Made by a program: the position numbers and the translations under genes. A stretch of 64,000 nt of DNA. It comes from Demetria terragena DSM 11295. Lineage in GTDB: Bacteria > Actinomycetota > Actinomycetes > Actinomycetales > Dermatophilaceae. Under the pieces are notes generated by a model. That model saw nothing but the letters and a program-made list of their open reading frames with translations. It made no database searches and was not told the DNA's origin. The DNA is taken from the NCBI RefSeq assembly GCF_000376825.1, contig NZ_AQXW01000003.1, forward strand, positions 1 to 64,000, given 5' to 3'. The first letter of the stretch is position 1. Every line of letters starts with the position of its first letter. Positions 1 to 7,513 of this stretch are shown here, in pieces.

Positions 1-370
1 GATGAGGATGGCGATTCGGCTGATTCGACGATCACGGTGACGGTGGAGCCTGGTGCTGATCCGGTGCCGCCGGTGGCGAACCCGGATGAGGAGACGACAC
101 CGTTGGATACTCCGGTGACGTTTGACCCGACCGAGAACGACACTCCTGGTGACACGCCGATTGTTCCTGGTGAGACCACGTTGTTGGATGAGGACGGTAA
201 TCCCACCGATGAGGTGACCATCCCGGATGTGGGCACGTTCACTGTTGAAGACAACGGTGAGATCACCTTCACGCCGGAGGATGGGTTCACGGGTACGACA
301 CCGCCGGTGGATTACCGGGTCTTTGATGAGGATGGCGACTCAGCTGACTCCACGATCACGGTGACGGTGG
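1..370 (+). repeat. Direct repeat pair marking 324-base coding repeats
   Basis: Bases 1-46 and 325-370 are near-identical (a few synonymous differences) and both encode the end of one repeat domain. The spacing of 324 bases equals 108 codons. More copies probably lie upstream of the window. Confidence 0.85.
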
Positions 371-582
371 CCGACCCGGGTGGACCTGGTGACCCGGGCG
401 ATCCCGGTGACCCGGGCAATCCCGGTAACCCGGGCGGACCTGGTGACCCGGACAACCCGCAGGTTCCGACGGGCGACCCGGTGGCCCAAGGGCCGAACAC
501 CGGTCTGATCGCGGCTGGCCTGCTGGCTGTCCTGTTCGGATTGGTTGGCGGAGGTGTGGCTATCCGCCGATTCCGCGGATAG
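1..582 (+). CDS. C-terminal part of a repeat-containing cell-wall-anchored surface protein (5' end outside window)
   Basis: The reading frame is open from base 1, so only the last 193 residues are seen and the apparent internal GTG at 37 is not the true start. The segment DEDGDSADSTITVTV occurs twice, 108 codons apart, which shows tandem Ig/cadherin-like repeats of that length. A collagen-like Gly-Asx-Pro tract (GDPGDPGDPGNPGNPGGPG) follows, then GPNTG, a hydrophobic helix (about 20 residues) and the basic tail RRFRG. That tripartite end is the layout of a sortase signal with GPNTG in place of LPXTG. Likely an extracellular adhesin-type protein; sortase anchoring is inferred. A strong hairpin follows the stop. 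Confidence 0.8.
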   Translation, partial: DEDGDSADSTITVTVEPGADPVPPVANPDEETTPLDTPVTFDPTENDTPGDTPIVPGETTLLDEDGNPTDEVTIPDVGTFTVEDNGEITFTPEDGFTGTTPPVDYRVFDEDGDSADSTITVTVADPGGPGDPGDPGDPGNPGNPGGPGDPDNPQVPTGDPVAQGPNTGLIAAGLLAVLFGLVGGGVAIRRFRG

Positions 583-613
583 GAACGACAGTGGCTGTTG
601 AAAACGGTCACTG

Positions 614-652
614 AAGTGGGGCAGGAAACGCAGCGCGTTTCCTGCCCCACTT
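614..652. terminator. Bidirectional intrinsic terminator-like hairpin
   Basis: Perfect 17-base arms (614-630 and 636-652) enclose a 5-base loop. It lies between the converging surface-protein gene and the glycosyltransferase gene, and each arm ends in A/T bases, so it could serve both strands. Confidence 0.8.
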
Positions 653-671
653 TCAATGCCAGGGGGTGGTC

Positions 672-1814
672 TTAGGCCACGCGGAGGCGGGCGCGTCGTG
701 GCCGGGCTGACCTCAGCACCGAGTCGTAGTGCCCGAGCAGTTCGTCGGTCAGCGCTGACCAGGTCCGAGACTCCACGCGACGACGCCCGGAGGCGCCCAT
801 GCGTTCCCGGGCGGCCGGGTCGGCCACGAGGCCACCGACAGCTTGCCGCAGGGCGCCGTGACGGGTGGGATCAAAGAGGAAGCCGGTGACGCCGGGGCGC
901 ACGATGTCCAAGGGGCCGCCCACTGCGGGAGCGACCACGGGAAGCCCGCTGGCCATGGCCTCTTGGAGAGTCTGTCCGAAGGTCTCGTGGGTGCCGGAGT
1001 GCGCGAAAATATCAAGTGCGGCATAGGCCCGCGCCAGTTCATCGCCGGTGCGCATGCCCAGGAAGGACGCCTTGGGTAGGAGTTGTTCGAGGGAGCCCCG
1101 CGTTGGGCCATCGCCGATGATGGCCAGGCTGACACCGGGCATCGCTTCGATCGCCGCAAGCCGGTGGCAGTCCTTCTCTGGTGCCAGGCGTCCGACGTAG
1201 CCGGCGATGGTCTCGCCGTGGGGGGCGAGCATGGACCGCAAGTCTGCGACGTCGGCTTCGTCGCGTCGCCCGGGCCGGAACAGCTCGGTGTCGACTCCGC
1301 GCCGCCAGAGGGCCGTACGCGGAATGTCGTGCTCATCGAGTTGGCTCAGCGCGTGGGTGCTCGGCGCCAACGTCAGGTCAGCCAAGGAGTGGAACCGGCG
1401 TACCCAGTGCCAGGCCGTGGTCTCCACCTGGGGTGCAAGGGCGCCCGCGTGCTGAGCGAGGTAGCGAGGCATGTCGGTCTGGTAGACGGCAACGGTCGGG
1501 ATGCCCAGGTTGTGCGCAGCGCTGAGACCCCGGGCGCCGAGCCCGAACGGCGACGCGGCGTGGACGACATCGGGGGCGAACTCGCGCAGGGTGCGCTCAA
1601 GGTCGGGGGAGGGCAACCCCACGCGGAATTTGCGGAGGGTGACGCCGCGGACGGCGTGGACCCGAAAGCCGGCGTACGTCGACGGCGCGGGAGCTGGTGC
1701 GATCACCAGCGCTTCGTGTCCGGCGGCGGCGAGGCACTCCAGGACGCGGCAGACACTGGTAGTCACGCCGTTGAGTGTGGGAAGGAACGACTCGGTGACG
1801 ATCGCAATGCGCAT
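672..1814 (-). CDS. GT4 glycosyltransferase, probable GDP-mannose-dependent alpha-mannosyltransferase (MgtA/PimB-like)
   Basis: 380 residues with start ATG at 1814; an in-frame extension upstream lacks family similarity. The N-terminus MRIAIVTESFLPTLNGV with T-S-V is the GT-B acceptor-domain signature of the mycobacterial Rv0557 (MgtA) group. Other matching blocks are VAVYQTDMPRYL, the linker WRRGVDTELFRP, GYVGRLAPEKD and the donor-site ETFGQTLQEAMASGLPVVAP with its EX7E-like spacing. Family members transfer mannose from GDP-mannose to glycolipids or lipomannan precursors at the cytoplasmic membrane face. The divergent neighbour makes GDP-mannose, which supports a mannose donor. Exact acceptor is unknown. 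Confidence 0.85.
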   Translation of the reverse strand: MRIAIVTESFLPTLNGVTTSVCRVLECLAAAGHEALVIAPAPAPSTYAGFRVHAVRGVTLRKFRVGLPSPDLERTLREFAPDVVHAASPFGLGARGLSAAHNLGIPTVAVYQTDMPRYLAQHAGALAPQVETTAWHWVRRFHSLADLTLAPSTHALSQLDEHDIPRTALWRRGVDTELFRPGRRDEADVADLRSMLAPHGETIAGYVGRLAPEKDCHRLAAIEAMPGVSLAIIGDGPTRGSLEQLLPKASFLGMRTGDELARAYAALDIFAHSGTHETFGQTLQEAMASGLPVVAPAVGGPLDIVRPGVTGFLFDPTRHGALRQAVGGLVADPAARERMGASGRRRVESRTWSALTDELLGHYDSVLRSARPRRARLRVA

Positions 1815-1895
1815 GACTTCAGCGTGAGGGCTGGCTGTGGCGCCACGGAGTCCCTCATCTGATGACAGGGTGAGCGGCAGGTTAACGATGTGGAC

Positions 1896-1901
1896 TACCG
1901 T
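1896..1901 (+). promoter_or_regulatory. -10 element of leaderless manC promoter
   Basis: TACCGT lies 7 bases before ATG 1909, so transcription would begin at the start codon. Confidence 0.5.
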
Positions 1902-1908
1902 CGCGTAC

Positions 1909-3012
1909 ATGTCGAACGTGGACGGGGAAATCGACGGCTTCTGGGCGGTCGTGCCCGCAGGTGGCTCAGGGACCCGATTGTGGCCGCTGTCACGCGCTGG
2001 CTCACCCAAATTCTTGTATGACTTCACCGGCTCTGGTCGCTCACTGCTGCAGGGCACGGTCGACCGGCTGGAGCCGTTGTGCACCAGCCGAGTCATGGTG
2101 GTGACGGGAGGCAGGCACGCCGAGGCGGCCCGCGAGCAGTTGCCCAATCTTCCCGACGATGGGCTGGTCGTCGAGCCATCCCCGCGTGACTCGATGCCAG
2201 CAATCGGGCTGGCAGCGGCGATCTTGGAGCGTCGCGATCCGGACGCGGTGCTGGGCTCGTTCGCCGCGGATCACCACATCACTGATGACGAGAGTTTCAG
2301 GGAGTGCGTACGCGAGGCCGTAGAGGTGGCGCGCACCGGTCGCCTCGTCACGCTTGGCATCGAGCCAACCCATGCCGCCACGGGCTTTGGCTACATCCAC
2401 ATGGGCGAGCCGCTCGAGGTTGACGGTGCGCCGCACGCCTGTGGGGTGCAATCTTTCGTTGAGAAGCCTGACGGTGTGACGGCGCAGCAGTACCTCGCGA
2501 GCGGTGAATATCGTTGGAACGCAGGAATGTTCGTCGTGAAAGCGACGGTGTTGCTGGACCTTCTGGCGACGTACCAGCCGGTGATGGCCACCCACCTGCG
2601 CGCGATCGCTGAGAACCCGATCCGGTTGGGGGAGCTATGGCCCCGGCTGACCAAGATCGCGATCGATCCGGCGGTCGCCGAGCCTGCTGCGGTGGACGAC
2701 CGCGTGGCGGTCATCCCCGGTCGGTTCGGATGGGATGACGTTGGCGACTATGCCTCTCTCGCTTCGGTGCTCGGCGACTCACCCGACGTGCCGGGGGTCA
2801 AGATTCTTGGCGAGCGGGACCTGGTCGTCATGCAGGACGCCACCGGATTCGTTGCGCCCCAGTCGGGTCGCACGATCGTGGCGCTCGGCCTGGAGGACAT
2901 CGTGGTGGTGGACACCCACGATGCCGTCATGGTGACGACCCGTGAGCGCGCCCAGGACGTGAAGCAGATCGTGGAACGCCTCAAGTTGGCCGGTCGCGAA
3001 GACCTGACCTGA
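1909..3012 (+). CDS. manC: Mannose-1-phosphate guanylyltransferase
   Basis: Makes GDP-mannose from mannose 1-phosphate and GTP. The start is placed at ATG 1909 because the family homology (GFWAVVPAGGSGTRLWPLSR) begins about ten residues later and a -10 hexamer sits 7 bases upstream; in-frame starts at 1837 and 1888 are possible. The 367-residue length fits the short mycobacterial ManB (Rv3264c) form without the isomerase domain. The nucleotide loop GGSGTRLWPLSR, a KF seven residues later, FAADHHI and EKP are visible. It is divergent from the GT4 enzyme that would use its product. Related sugar-phosphate mutase is at 36566-38230. Confidence 0.92.
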   Translation: MSNVDGEIDGFWAVVPAGGSGTRLWPLSRAGSPKFLYDFTGSGRSLLQGTVDRLEPLCTSRVMVVTGGRHAEAAREQLPNLPDDGLVVEPSPRDSMPAIGLAAAILERRDPDAVLGSFAADHHITDDESFRECVREAVEVARTGRLVTLGIEPTHAATGFGYIHMGEPLEVDGAPHACGVQSFVEKPDGVTAQQYLASGEYRWNAGMFVVKATVLLDLLATYQPVMATHLRAIAENPIRLGELWPRLTKIAIDPAVAEPAAVDDRVAVIPGRFGWDDVGDYASLASVLGDSPDVPGVKILGERDLVVMQDATGFVAPQSGRTIVALGLEDIVVVDTHDAVMVTTRERAQDVKQIVERLKLAGREDLT

Positions 3013-3027
3013 CGCACGACGGGACAT

Positions 3028-3072
3028 AAGGATGCTGCCCAGCCGCACCAGGTGAGGCTGAACGGCATCCTT
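3028..3072. terminator. Hairpin between converging manC and DUF559 genes
   Basis: Outer arms AAGGATGC (3028-3035) and GCATCCTT (3065-3072) and inner arms CAGCC (3040-3044) and GGCTG (3056-3060) fold into a two-part stem. The outer right arm includes the stop codon of the minus-strand gene. Also contains one copy of the 32-base repeat. Confidence 0.55.
3030..3061 (+). repeat. 32-base direct repeat, copy 1
   Basis: Matches 4155-4186 at 29 of 32 positions. The two copies bracket a single gene. Confidence 0.75.
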
Positions 3073-4084
3073 AAGCCGCGCGGGTTCGTCGAAACACCGC
3101 TGGGGCGCGGCACCCAGGCCGGCACTCAGTCGGTTCGCCACCCCACCCATCAGCCGCGAGTAGTGCGCTGATCTTGCCGGCCGTGAGGCACGGTCGATCG
3201 AAGACCTGCGCCCACCCGATGCGCGTACTGGCTAGACCGGCGAGTGAGGCATCAAGATCGCGCTCTAGGTCATGGTCGCGCCGGTCAGCGCCTTGATGAA
3301 ATGCGCGGCCATCAAGTTCGATCGCCCGCCGGTCGGGGTAGAGCGCGTCACGCACTGCGACGCGCGGCCCGGTGGTGTCGGTGACCTGGCGAAGCGCTCG
3401 CGGAAGTCCGTGCGCGCGTTCGACTCGGTGGAGGTACCCGTGCTCGAGGACGGATGCGGCGCCGGTTGCGATGTCCTTGACTACCTCGGTGATCCAGCGG
3501 CGGTGGGCAAGACGTGCTCGCGTGTCGATTTCGTTCAGCATGCGCTCAGCGGTCGTTCGGCGCCCCTGCAACGGCTCGGCCAGGGCGGCGACTGCCTGCA
3601 GGTGGGCGTCATGGGCGCCGGAGCGCAGATGTGCCACGGCCACATCGATGGCGGCTGGTTCGGGTCGTTGCCGAGGTGGCGAACTCGCCCACAGCACTGC
3701 GCTCTCCAGCCTGGTGCATCGATGGAGGACGATCCATGGCGGCGCCACCAGGGCGCGCCCCGGGCCTACGAGTAGATGAACAGTGCCGTCGTCTCCCCAC
3801 TTCCCCGGAAGTCGGGTGGGCTGACCGCTAGCGGCTCGTACGGCCGAAGTCCAGGCCAGTGCAGCGGGCGCGGCAAACAACACGGCTGCCCAGTCGCGCT
3901 GCAGGCGAGTCGGAGCACCGGTGTGGTTGGCGTATACCGATGGCAGGACCCTAGCCAGCTCCTTGCGCCGAAGCCATCGATCAATATCGTGACGCTGCGC
4001 TCCTGCGTCCAGCAGTTGGCTGCAGGCGATGACGATGACGCCCGATTGCCTCCCCAGGTCGGGCGTCACGGTGCTCAGATCCAT
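3071..4084 (-). CDS. AbiEi-antitoxin-like/DUF559 endonuclease-fold protein
   Basis: 337 residues from ATG 4084; an upstream in-frame start at 4150 is less likely. The N-terminal part (LLDAGAQRHDIDRWLRRKELARVLPSVY split over residues 25-52) is the winged-helix start seen in actinobacterial AbiEi-family antitoxin-like proteins. The C-terminal part, PDRRAIELDGRAFHQ with later RDHDLERD, corresponds to the DUF559/Vsr-like nuclease core, where E-x-D-G and the downstream acidic residues are expected catalytic positions. No partner AbiEii-type toxin is adjacent. Flanked by 32-base direct repeats, which hints at insertion as a unit. A broken relative lies at 58369-59090. Activity is unproven. Confidence 0.6.
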   Translation of the reverse strand: MDLSTVTPDLGRQSGVIVIACSQLLDAGAQRHDIDRWLRRKELARVLPSVYANHTGAPTRLQRDWAAVLFAAPAALAWTSAVRAASGQPTRLPGKWGDDGTVHLLVGPGRALVAPPWIVLHRCTRLESAVLWASSPPRQRPEPAAIDVAVAHLRSGAHDAHLQAVAALAEPLQGRRTTAERMLNEIDTRARLAHRRWITEVVKDIATGAASVLEHGYLHRVERAHGLPRALRQVTDTTGPRVAVRDALYPDRRAIELDGRAFHQGADRRDHDLERDLDASLAGLASTRIGWAQVFDRPCLTAGKISALLAADGWGGEPTECRPGCRAPAVFRRTRAA

Positions 4085-4154
4085 CGGGTCAGCATCGCCT
4101 GCCGGAGCCAATTCGTGCCGAGTCGCCTGTGGATAGCGATGCACGTGCATTGAT

Positions 4155-4186
4155 GGATGCTGTCCAGCCGCACGAGGTAAGGCTGA
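4155..4186 (+). repeat. 32-base direct repeat, copy 2
   Basis: Differs from 3030-3061 at three positions. It keeps the inner CAGCC/GGCTG arms but lacks the outer closing arm present in copy 1. Confidence 0.75.
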
Positions 4187-4217
4187 GGAGAACTCTTGGG
4201 CGCCGGTGGCCGCCGGG

Positions 4218-4223
4218 TAGGGT
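4218..4223 (+). promoter_or_regulatory. -10 element of leaderless pyrD promoter
   Basis: TAGGGT lies exactly 6 bases before GTG 4230. This supports that GTG as the first base of the transcript and as the start. Confidence 0.6.
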
Positions 4224-4229
4224 CACGGC

Positions 4230-5333
4230 GTGGTTCCTCGTCCTCGCCTTCGTACCCGCGCTCTCGATCTGGGTTATCGCGCTGTTGCGCGTCCGATCCT
4301 GTTCCGCAGCGGTGGCGGTGACGCCGAGTACGCCCACCACGAGACCTTGCGCCGCCTCCAGGAGGCAGGAGAGGACCCGCGGCGCCTCGCGCTGCTGTCG
4401 CGGCTGACGGATGTATGCGGCAGCGAACCGGTCGATGTTGCCGGTATCCAGTTTCCGCACCGTGTCGGCCTGGCGGCGGGTGTCGACAAGGACGGTATGG
4501 GCCTGCGCGCCTGGCCGGCGCTAGGCCTCGGGCACGTAGAACTAGGAACCGTGACGGGCGAACCGCAGCCCGGTAATCCCACGCCGAGGCTTTTTCGGCT
4601 CCGCTCCAGCCAGGCGATCATCAACCGGATGGGCTTCAACAACGCCGGGTCGCGGGCCTTGGCTGAGCGCCTTCGTGCGGTTGGCTCGGTCGGTATCCCA
4701 GTGGGCGTGAGTATCGGTAAGACCAAAGCCGTTCCGGTGGAGGAGGCCATCGCGGATTATCTTGCGAGTGTTCGCCACCTCGACGGGCTCGCCGACTATC
4801 TCGCGGTCAACGTGTCCAGCCCCAACACCCCGGGGTTGCGAAGCCTGCAAGACCGGGAGCCGCTGCGGGAACTGCTGGCCGCCATCACCTCGGAGGCCGC
4901 GACGCTGGCCCGTCAGCGCGGTGGGTCTCCGGTGCCGATCTTCGTCAAGGTCGCGCCCGACCTCAGCGACGCCGCGTTGCACGAGGTGATGGGCGTGGCC
5001 CAGGAAACGGATGTTTCTGGGTTGATCGCCACCAACACGACCGTGTCCCGGGATCGCATCGCGGATGCGGACCTGCCCCTGGCGAAGGAGGCCGGCGGTT
5101 TGTCTGGTGCGCCTTTGACGCGTCGGGCACGCCAGGTGGTCGGGTTGTTGGCAGGGGCCAGCGACCTGCCCGTCATTGGTGTCGGCGGCGTCATGAGCGC
5201 CGACGATGGCCGAGCGTTGGTGGATGCAGGCGCCTCGCTGGTCCAGATCTATACCGGGTTCATTTATCGCGGCCCCGCCTTGGTGCAGGAGCTCGTGCGG
5301 GCCTTGGACGTGGAGCCGCAGGAGGCTGCGTGA
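4230..5333 (+). CDS. pyrD: Dihydroorotate dehydrogenase (quinone), class 2
   Basis: Oxidises dihydroorotate to orotate in pyrimidine synthesis with FMN and membrane quinone. The 367-residue length and N-terminal extension before the barrel (about residues 1-50) indicate class 2. Visible motifs: VGLAAGVDKDG (FMN phosphate region), GTVTGEPQPGNPTPRLFR, NRMGFNN, the catalytic-serine loop VNVSSPNTPGLRSLQ, VKVAPDL, TNTT and GVGGV...DGRALVDAGASLVQIYTGF. GTG 4230 is chosen for its leaderless promoter. The next gene begins 4 bases before its stop, so translation is probably coupled. Confidence 0.95.
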   Translation: MVPRPRLRTRALDLGYRAVARPILFRSGGGDAEYAHHETLRRLQEAGEDPRRLALLSRLTDVCGSEPVDVAGIQFPHRVGLAAGVDKDGMGLRAWPALGLGHVELGTVTGEPQPGNPTPRLFRLRSSQAIINRMGFNNAGSRALAERLRAVGSVGIPVGVSIGKTKAVPVEEAIADYLASVRHLDGLADYLAVNVSSPNTPGLRSLQDREPLRELLAAITSEAATLARQRGGSPVPIFVKVAPDLSDAALHEVMGVAQETDVSGLIATNTTVSRDRIADADLPLAKEAGGLSGAPLTRRARQVVGLLAGASDLPVIGVGGVMSADDGRALVDAGASLVQIYTGFIYRGPALVQELVRALDVEPQEAA

Positions 5334-5770
5334 ACGACCTCATCTCGACGCTGCGGCGGCGCTGGCCGGCCGTCGCTGTTGGCGTCATTGCCGCGATCCT
5401 GCTGATCGCGTTAGGCGTACAGAACAACCCGTCGTCGGACCGTACGGTGAACCCGAGTGGTTCCGCAGCCACGAGCGGGCAGACCTCCGGGGGCCTGCCA
5501 CAGGTGGCGATTCAGGACCTCCCGCCAGAGGCGCGCACCACTATCGAGTTGATCGACCAGGGCGGCCCGTACCCCTATGACGAGGACGACTCGGACTTCC
5601 AGAATCGGGAAGGTCATCTGCCGCAGGCGCCCAGCGGCACCTATCGCGAATACACGGTGCGCACACCTGGCGAGTCCGATCGCGGCGCCCGACGCATCGT
5701 GAAGGCACGCGACGGAACGCTCTACTACACCGACGATCACTACGAATCGTTCACGCAGGTCAAGAGATGA
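5330..5770 (+). CDS. Membrane-tethered or secreted guanyl-specific ribonuclease (RNase Sa/N1 family)
   Basis: 146 residues. An N-terminal basic stretch and one hydrophobic segment (residues 13-30) direct it out of the cytoplasm. The mature domain matches Streptomyces RNase Sa: LPPEA, GGPYPYD, FQNREG, then YREYTV (general-base Glu107), RGARRI (Arg118 and Arg122) and DDHY (catalytic acid His137). All catalytic positions are present, so it should cleave RNA after guanosine. No typical cleavage-site Ala-x-Ala is evident, so it may stay anchored. The downstream ATGA-overlapping gene encodes a barstar-type inhibitor, expected to protect the producer before export. Confidence 0.88.
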   Translation: MNDLISTLRRRWPAVAVGVIAAILLIALGVQNNPSSDRTVNPSGSAATSGQTSGGLPQVAIQDLPPEARTTIELIDQGGPYPYDEDDSDFQNREGHLPQAPSGTYREYTVRTPGESDRGARRIVKARDGTLYYTDDHYESFTQVKR

Positions 5771-6072
5771 CTGAGGGCCAGCCAGACTCGACGCCGTGGT
5801 CGCGGATTGACCTCGACACCAGGGGCGTACGCGACAAGACGGAGTTGATGGATCGACTCACGGTCGCGCTAGACCTGCCGACCTGGTTCGGACGCAACTG
5901 GGACGCCTTGGCCGACTGCCTGCGCGAGGTGCGCGGCGAGCCGGGCGTCGAGTTCGTCTGGCGAGGCGAGCAGGACCTTCCCGAAGGTTTGCGCGAGACG
6001 CTGCACGACGTCCTGGACGAACGAGCCGAGGCGGGGCCGACACCCTGGCGCACCATCCGCGTCGAGGAGTAA
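5767..6072 (+). CDS. Barstar-family ribonuclease inhibitor
   Basis: 101 residues, cytoplasmic, start overlapping the ribonuclease stop by ATGA. The barstar core is seen in the order IDLDTRGVRDKTELMDRL, LDLPTWFGRNWDALADCL and the C-terminal half with acidic residues. The FGRNWDAL block is the family hallmark, and the helix/loop carrying Asp and Glu residues normally fills the active site of the cognate RNase. Direct coupling to an RNase Sa-like gene makes this an immunity protein by context. The specific interaction is inferred. Confidence 0.88.
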   Translation: MTEGQPDSTPWSRIDLDTRGVRDKTELMDRLTVALDLPTWFGRNWDALADCLREVRGEPGVEFVWRGEQDLPEGLRETLHDVLDERAEAGPTPWRTIRVEE

Positions 6073-6108
6073 ACCTCGGCCCGACGTCAGCGTCCACGTG
6101 CCGGAATC

Positions 6109-6114
6109 TAGACT
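6109..6114 (+). promoter_or_regulatory. -10 element upstream of the M20 amidohydrolase
   Basis: TAGACT would place transcription start near 6121, giving a transcript with only about three bases before GTG 6124. Confidence 0.45.
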
Positions 6115-6123
6115 GTGGCAATT

Positions 6124-7362
6124 GTGAGCATCCCCCTCCCGACCGAGCACCTCGGCAGTGATCTGACCGAGCACGTCCGGGACCGTGTGCAGGCGCTCGA
6201 GCCGCTCCTGATCGAGATCCGACGCGACCTGCACGCCCATCCGGAGTTGTCGTGGAAGGAACACCGGACCACCGAGGCGGTGCACGAGCATCTCGACCGC
6301 GCAGGCATTTCTTACCGGCGCTTGCCTGGAACCGGTCTGGTCGCTGATCTGGGTGCGCCGAACCCCACCCGCCGCGTCGCCCTGCGTGCCGACCTGGACG
6401 CGCTCCCACTTCAGGACCGCTCCGGTGTGGAATTCTCGTCCGTCGTCGATGGTGTGGCGCATGCGTGCGGCCACGATGTGCACACGACCGCGTTGCTCGG
6501 CGCTGGCCTGGCGTTGCACGAGTTCCACGATGAACTCGTCGCCGCGGGCAGGGGAGTCCGGCTGCTGTTCCAACCCGCCGAAGAGCAGGTTCCGGGTGGC
6601 GCGCACCACGTCATGGACCACGGCGGGCTCGAAGGTGTGGACGAAGTCTTCGCGCTGCACTGCGACCCGAGCATCGACGTCGGGCAGGTGGGCTTGGTGT
6701 CTGGGCCGATTACCTCAGCGTGTGATGGGCTGACGGTCAATCTTTCTGGACGGGGTGGGCATACCTCGCGGCCGCATCTCACCCAAGATCTGGTCTACGC
6801 GCTGGGCAAGATCGTGACTGAGGTCCCGGCCGCGCTGACCCGACGGCTCGACCCGCGTGCGGGCGCCGCGCTCGTCTGGGGCCAGGTTCAGGCGGGGAAT
6901 GCTCAGAACGTCATCCCTGCCGCGGGCTCGGTCTCCGGCACGTTGCGCGTCTTGGACGTCGGCTCATGGCGTACCGCTGCCGACCTCATCGAGAAGCTCG
7001 TCCATGAGGTCGCGGCACCGTACGACGTCACCGTCGACCTGGACTATGTCCGCGGCGTGCCGCCGGTGGTCAACCAACCGGCATCCGTGCTCGCGCTGAG
7101 TCGCGCCGCGACGACCACTATCGGGGCTGGAGCGGTGGTTCCGACGCAGCAGTCTCTTGGCGGCGAAGACTTCTCCTGGTACCTCACCGACCTCCCCGGC
7201 GCGATGGCTCGCCTGGGCACCCGCGCCCCCGGCGGCAAGACCTACGAACTGCATCAGGGCGACCTCGTCGTCGACGAGCGCGCGATCGGCTACGGCGCCA
7301 TGGTTCTTGCCGGCGCCGCGCTGTACCACGGGTCTGGAGAGGGCACTTCTCCCGTTCGGTAA
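6124..7362 (+). CDS. M20-family amidohydrolase/peptidase (AmiA/AmiB1-like)
   Basis: 412 residues from GTG 6124 (GTG 6115 would put the start directly on the -10 element). Metal ligands of the M20D family are visible: ACGHDVHT, the catalytic QPAEEQVPGGA, FALHCDP and, near the C-terminus, LGGEDFSWYL. The dimerisation lid begins at SGRGGHTSRPH. Members hydrolyse N-acyl amino acids or related amides; the substrate here is not defined. In M. tuberculosis amiA1/amiB1 stand beside deoD, pmmB, add, deoA and cdd, and the same set is found in this window, so the neighbourhood is conserved. Confidence 0.85.
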   Translation: MSIPLPTEHLGSDLTEHVRDRVQALEPLLIEIRRDLHAHPELSWKEHRTTEAVHEHLDRAGISYRRLPGTGLVADLGAPNPTRRVALRADLDALPLQDRSGVEFSSVVDGVAHACGHDVHTTALLGAGLALHEFHDELVAAGRGVRLLFQPAEEQVPGGAHHVMDHGGLEGVDEVFALHCDPSIDVGQVGLVSGPITSACDGLTVNLSGRGGHTSRPHLTQDLVYALGKIVTEVPAALTRRLDPRAGAALVWGQVQAGNAQNVIPAAGSVSGTLRVLDVGSWRTAADLIEKLVHEVAAPYDVTVDLDYVRGVPPVVNQPASVLALSRAATTTIGAGAVVPTQQSLGGEDFSWYLTDLPGAMARLGTRAPGGKTYELHQGDLVVDERAIGYGAMVLAGAALYHGSGEGTSPVR

Positions 7363-7513
7363 CGGTTGGGTCACTACCCCTTCAGATGGCCTCGCGCTCG
7401 TACTTGGGAGTAGGTAGAGTTCGTTCGATTCGGGCCACTGTGGCCGACCGTTCGTCAGGGGCCTTTTCCTCTGCAACACCCCGTGAACGACCCTGCAAAA
7501 TAAGGAGAACCCT

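Noticed and set aside
375-450. Collagen-like repeat as possible recombination artefact
   Set aside because: The frame is maintained and codes for a regular Gly-Asx-Pro tract, so it is a coding repeat.
1083-1862. Plus-strand 259-residue open frame
   Set aside because: Shadow of the GT4 glycosyltransferase, no family features.
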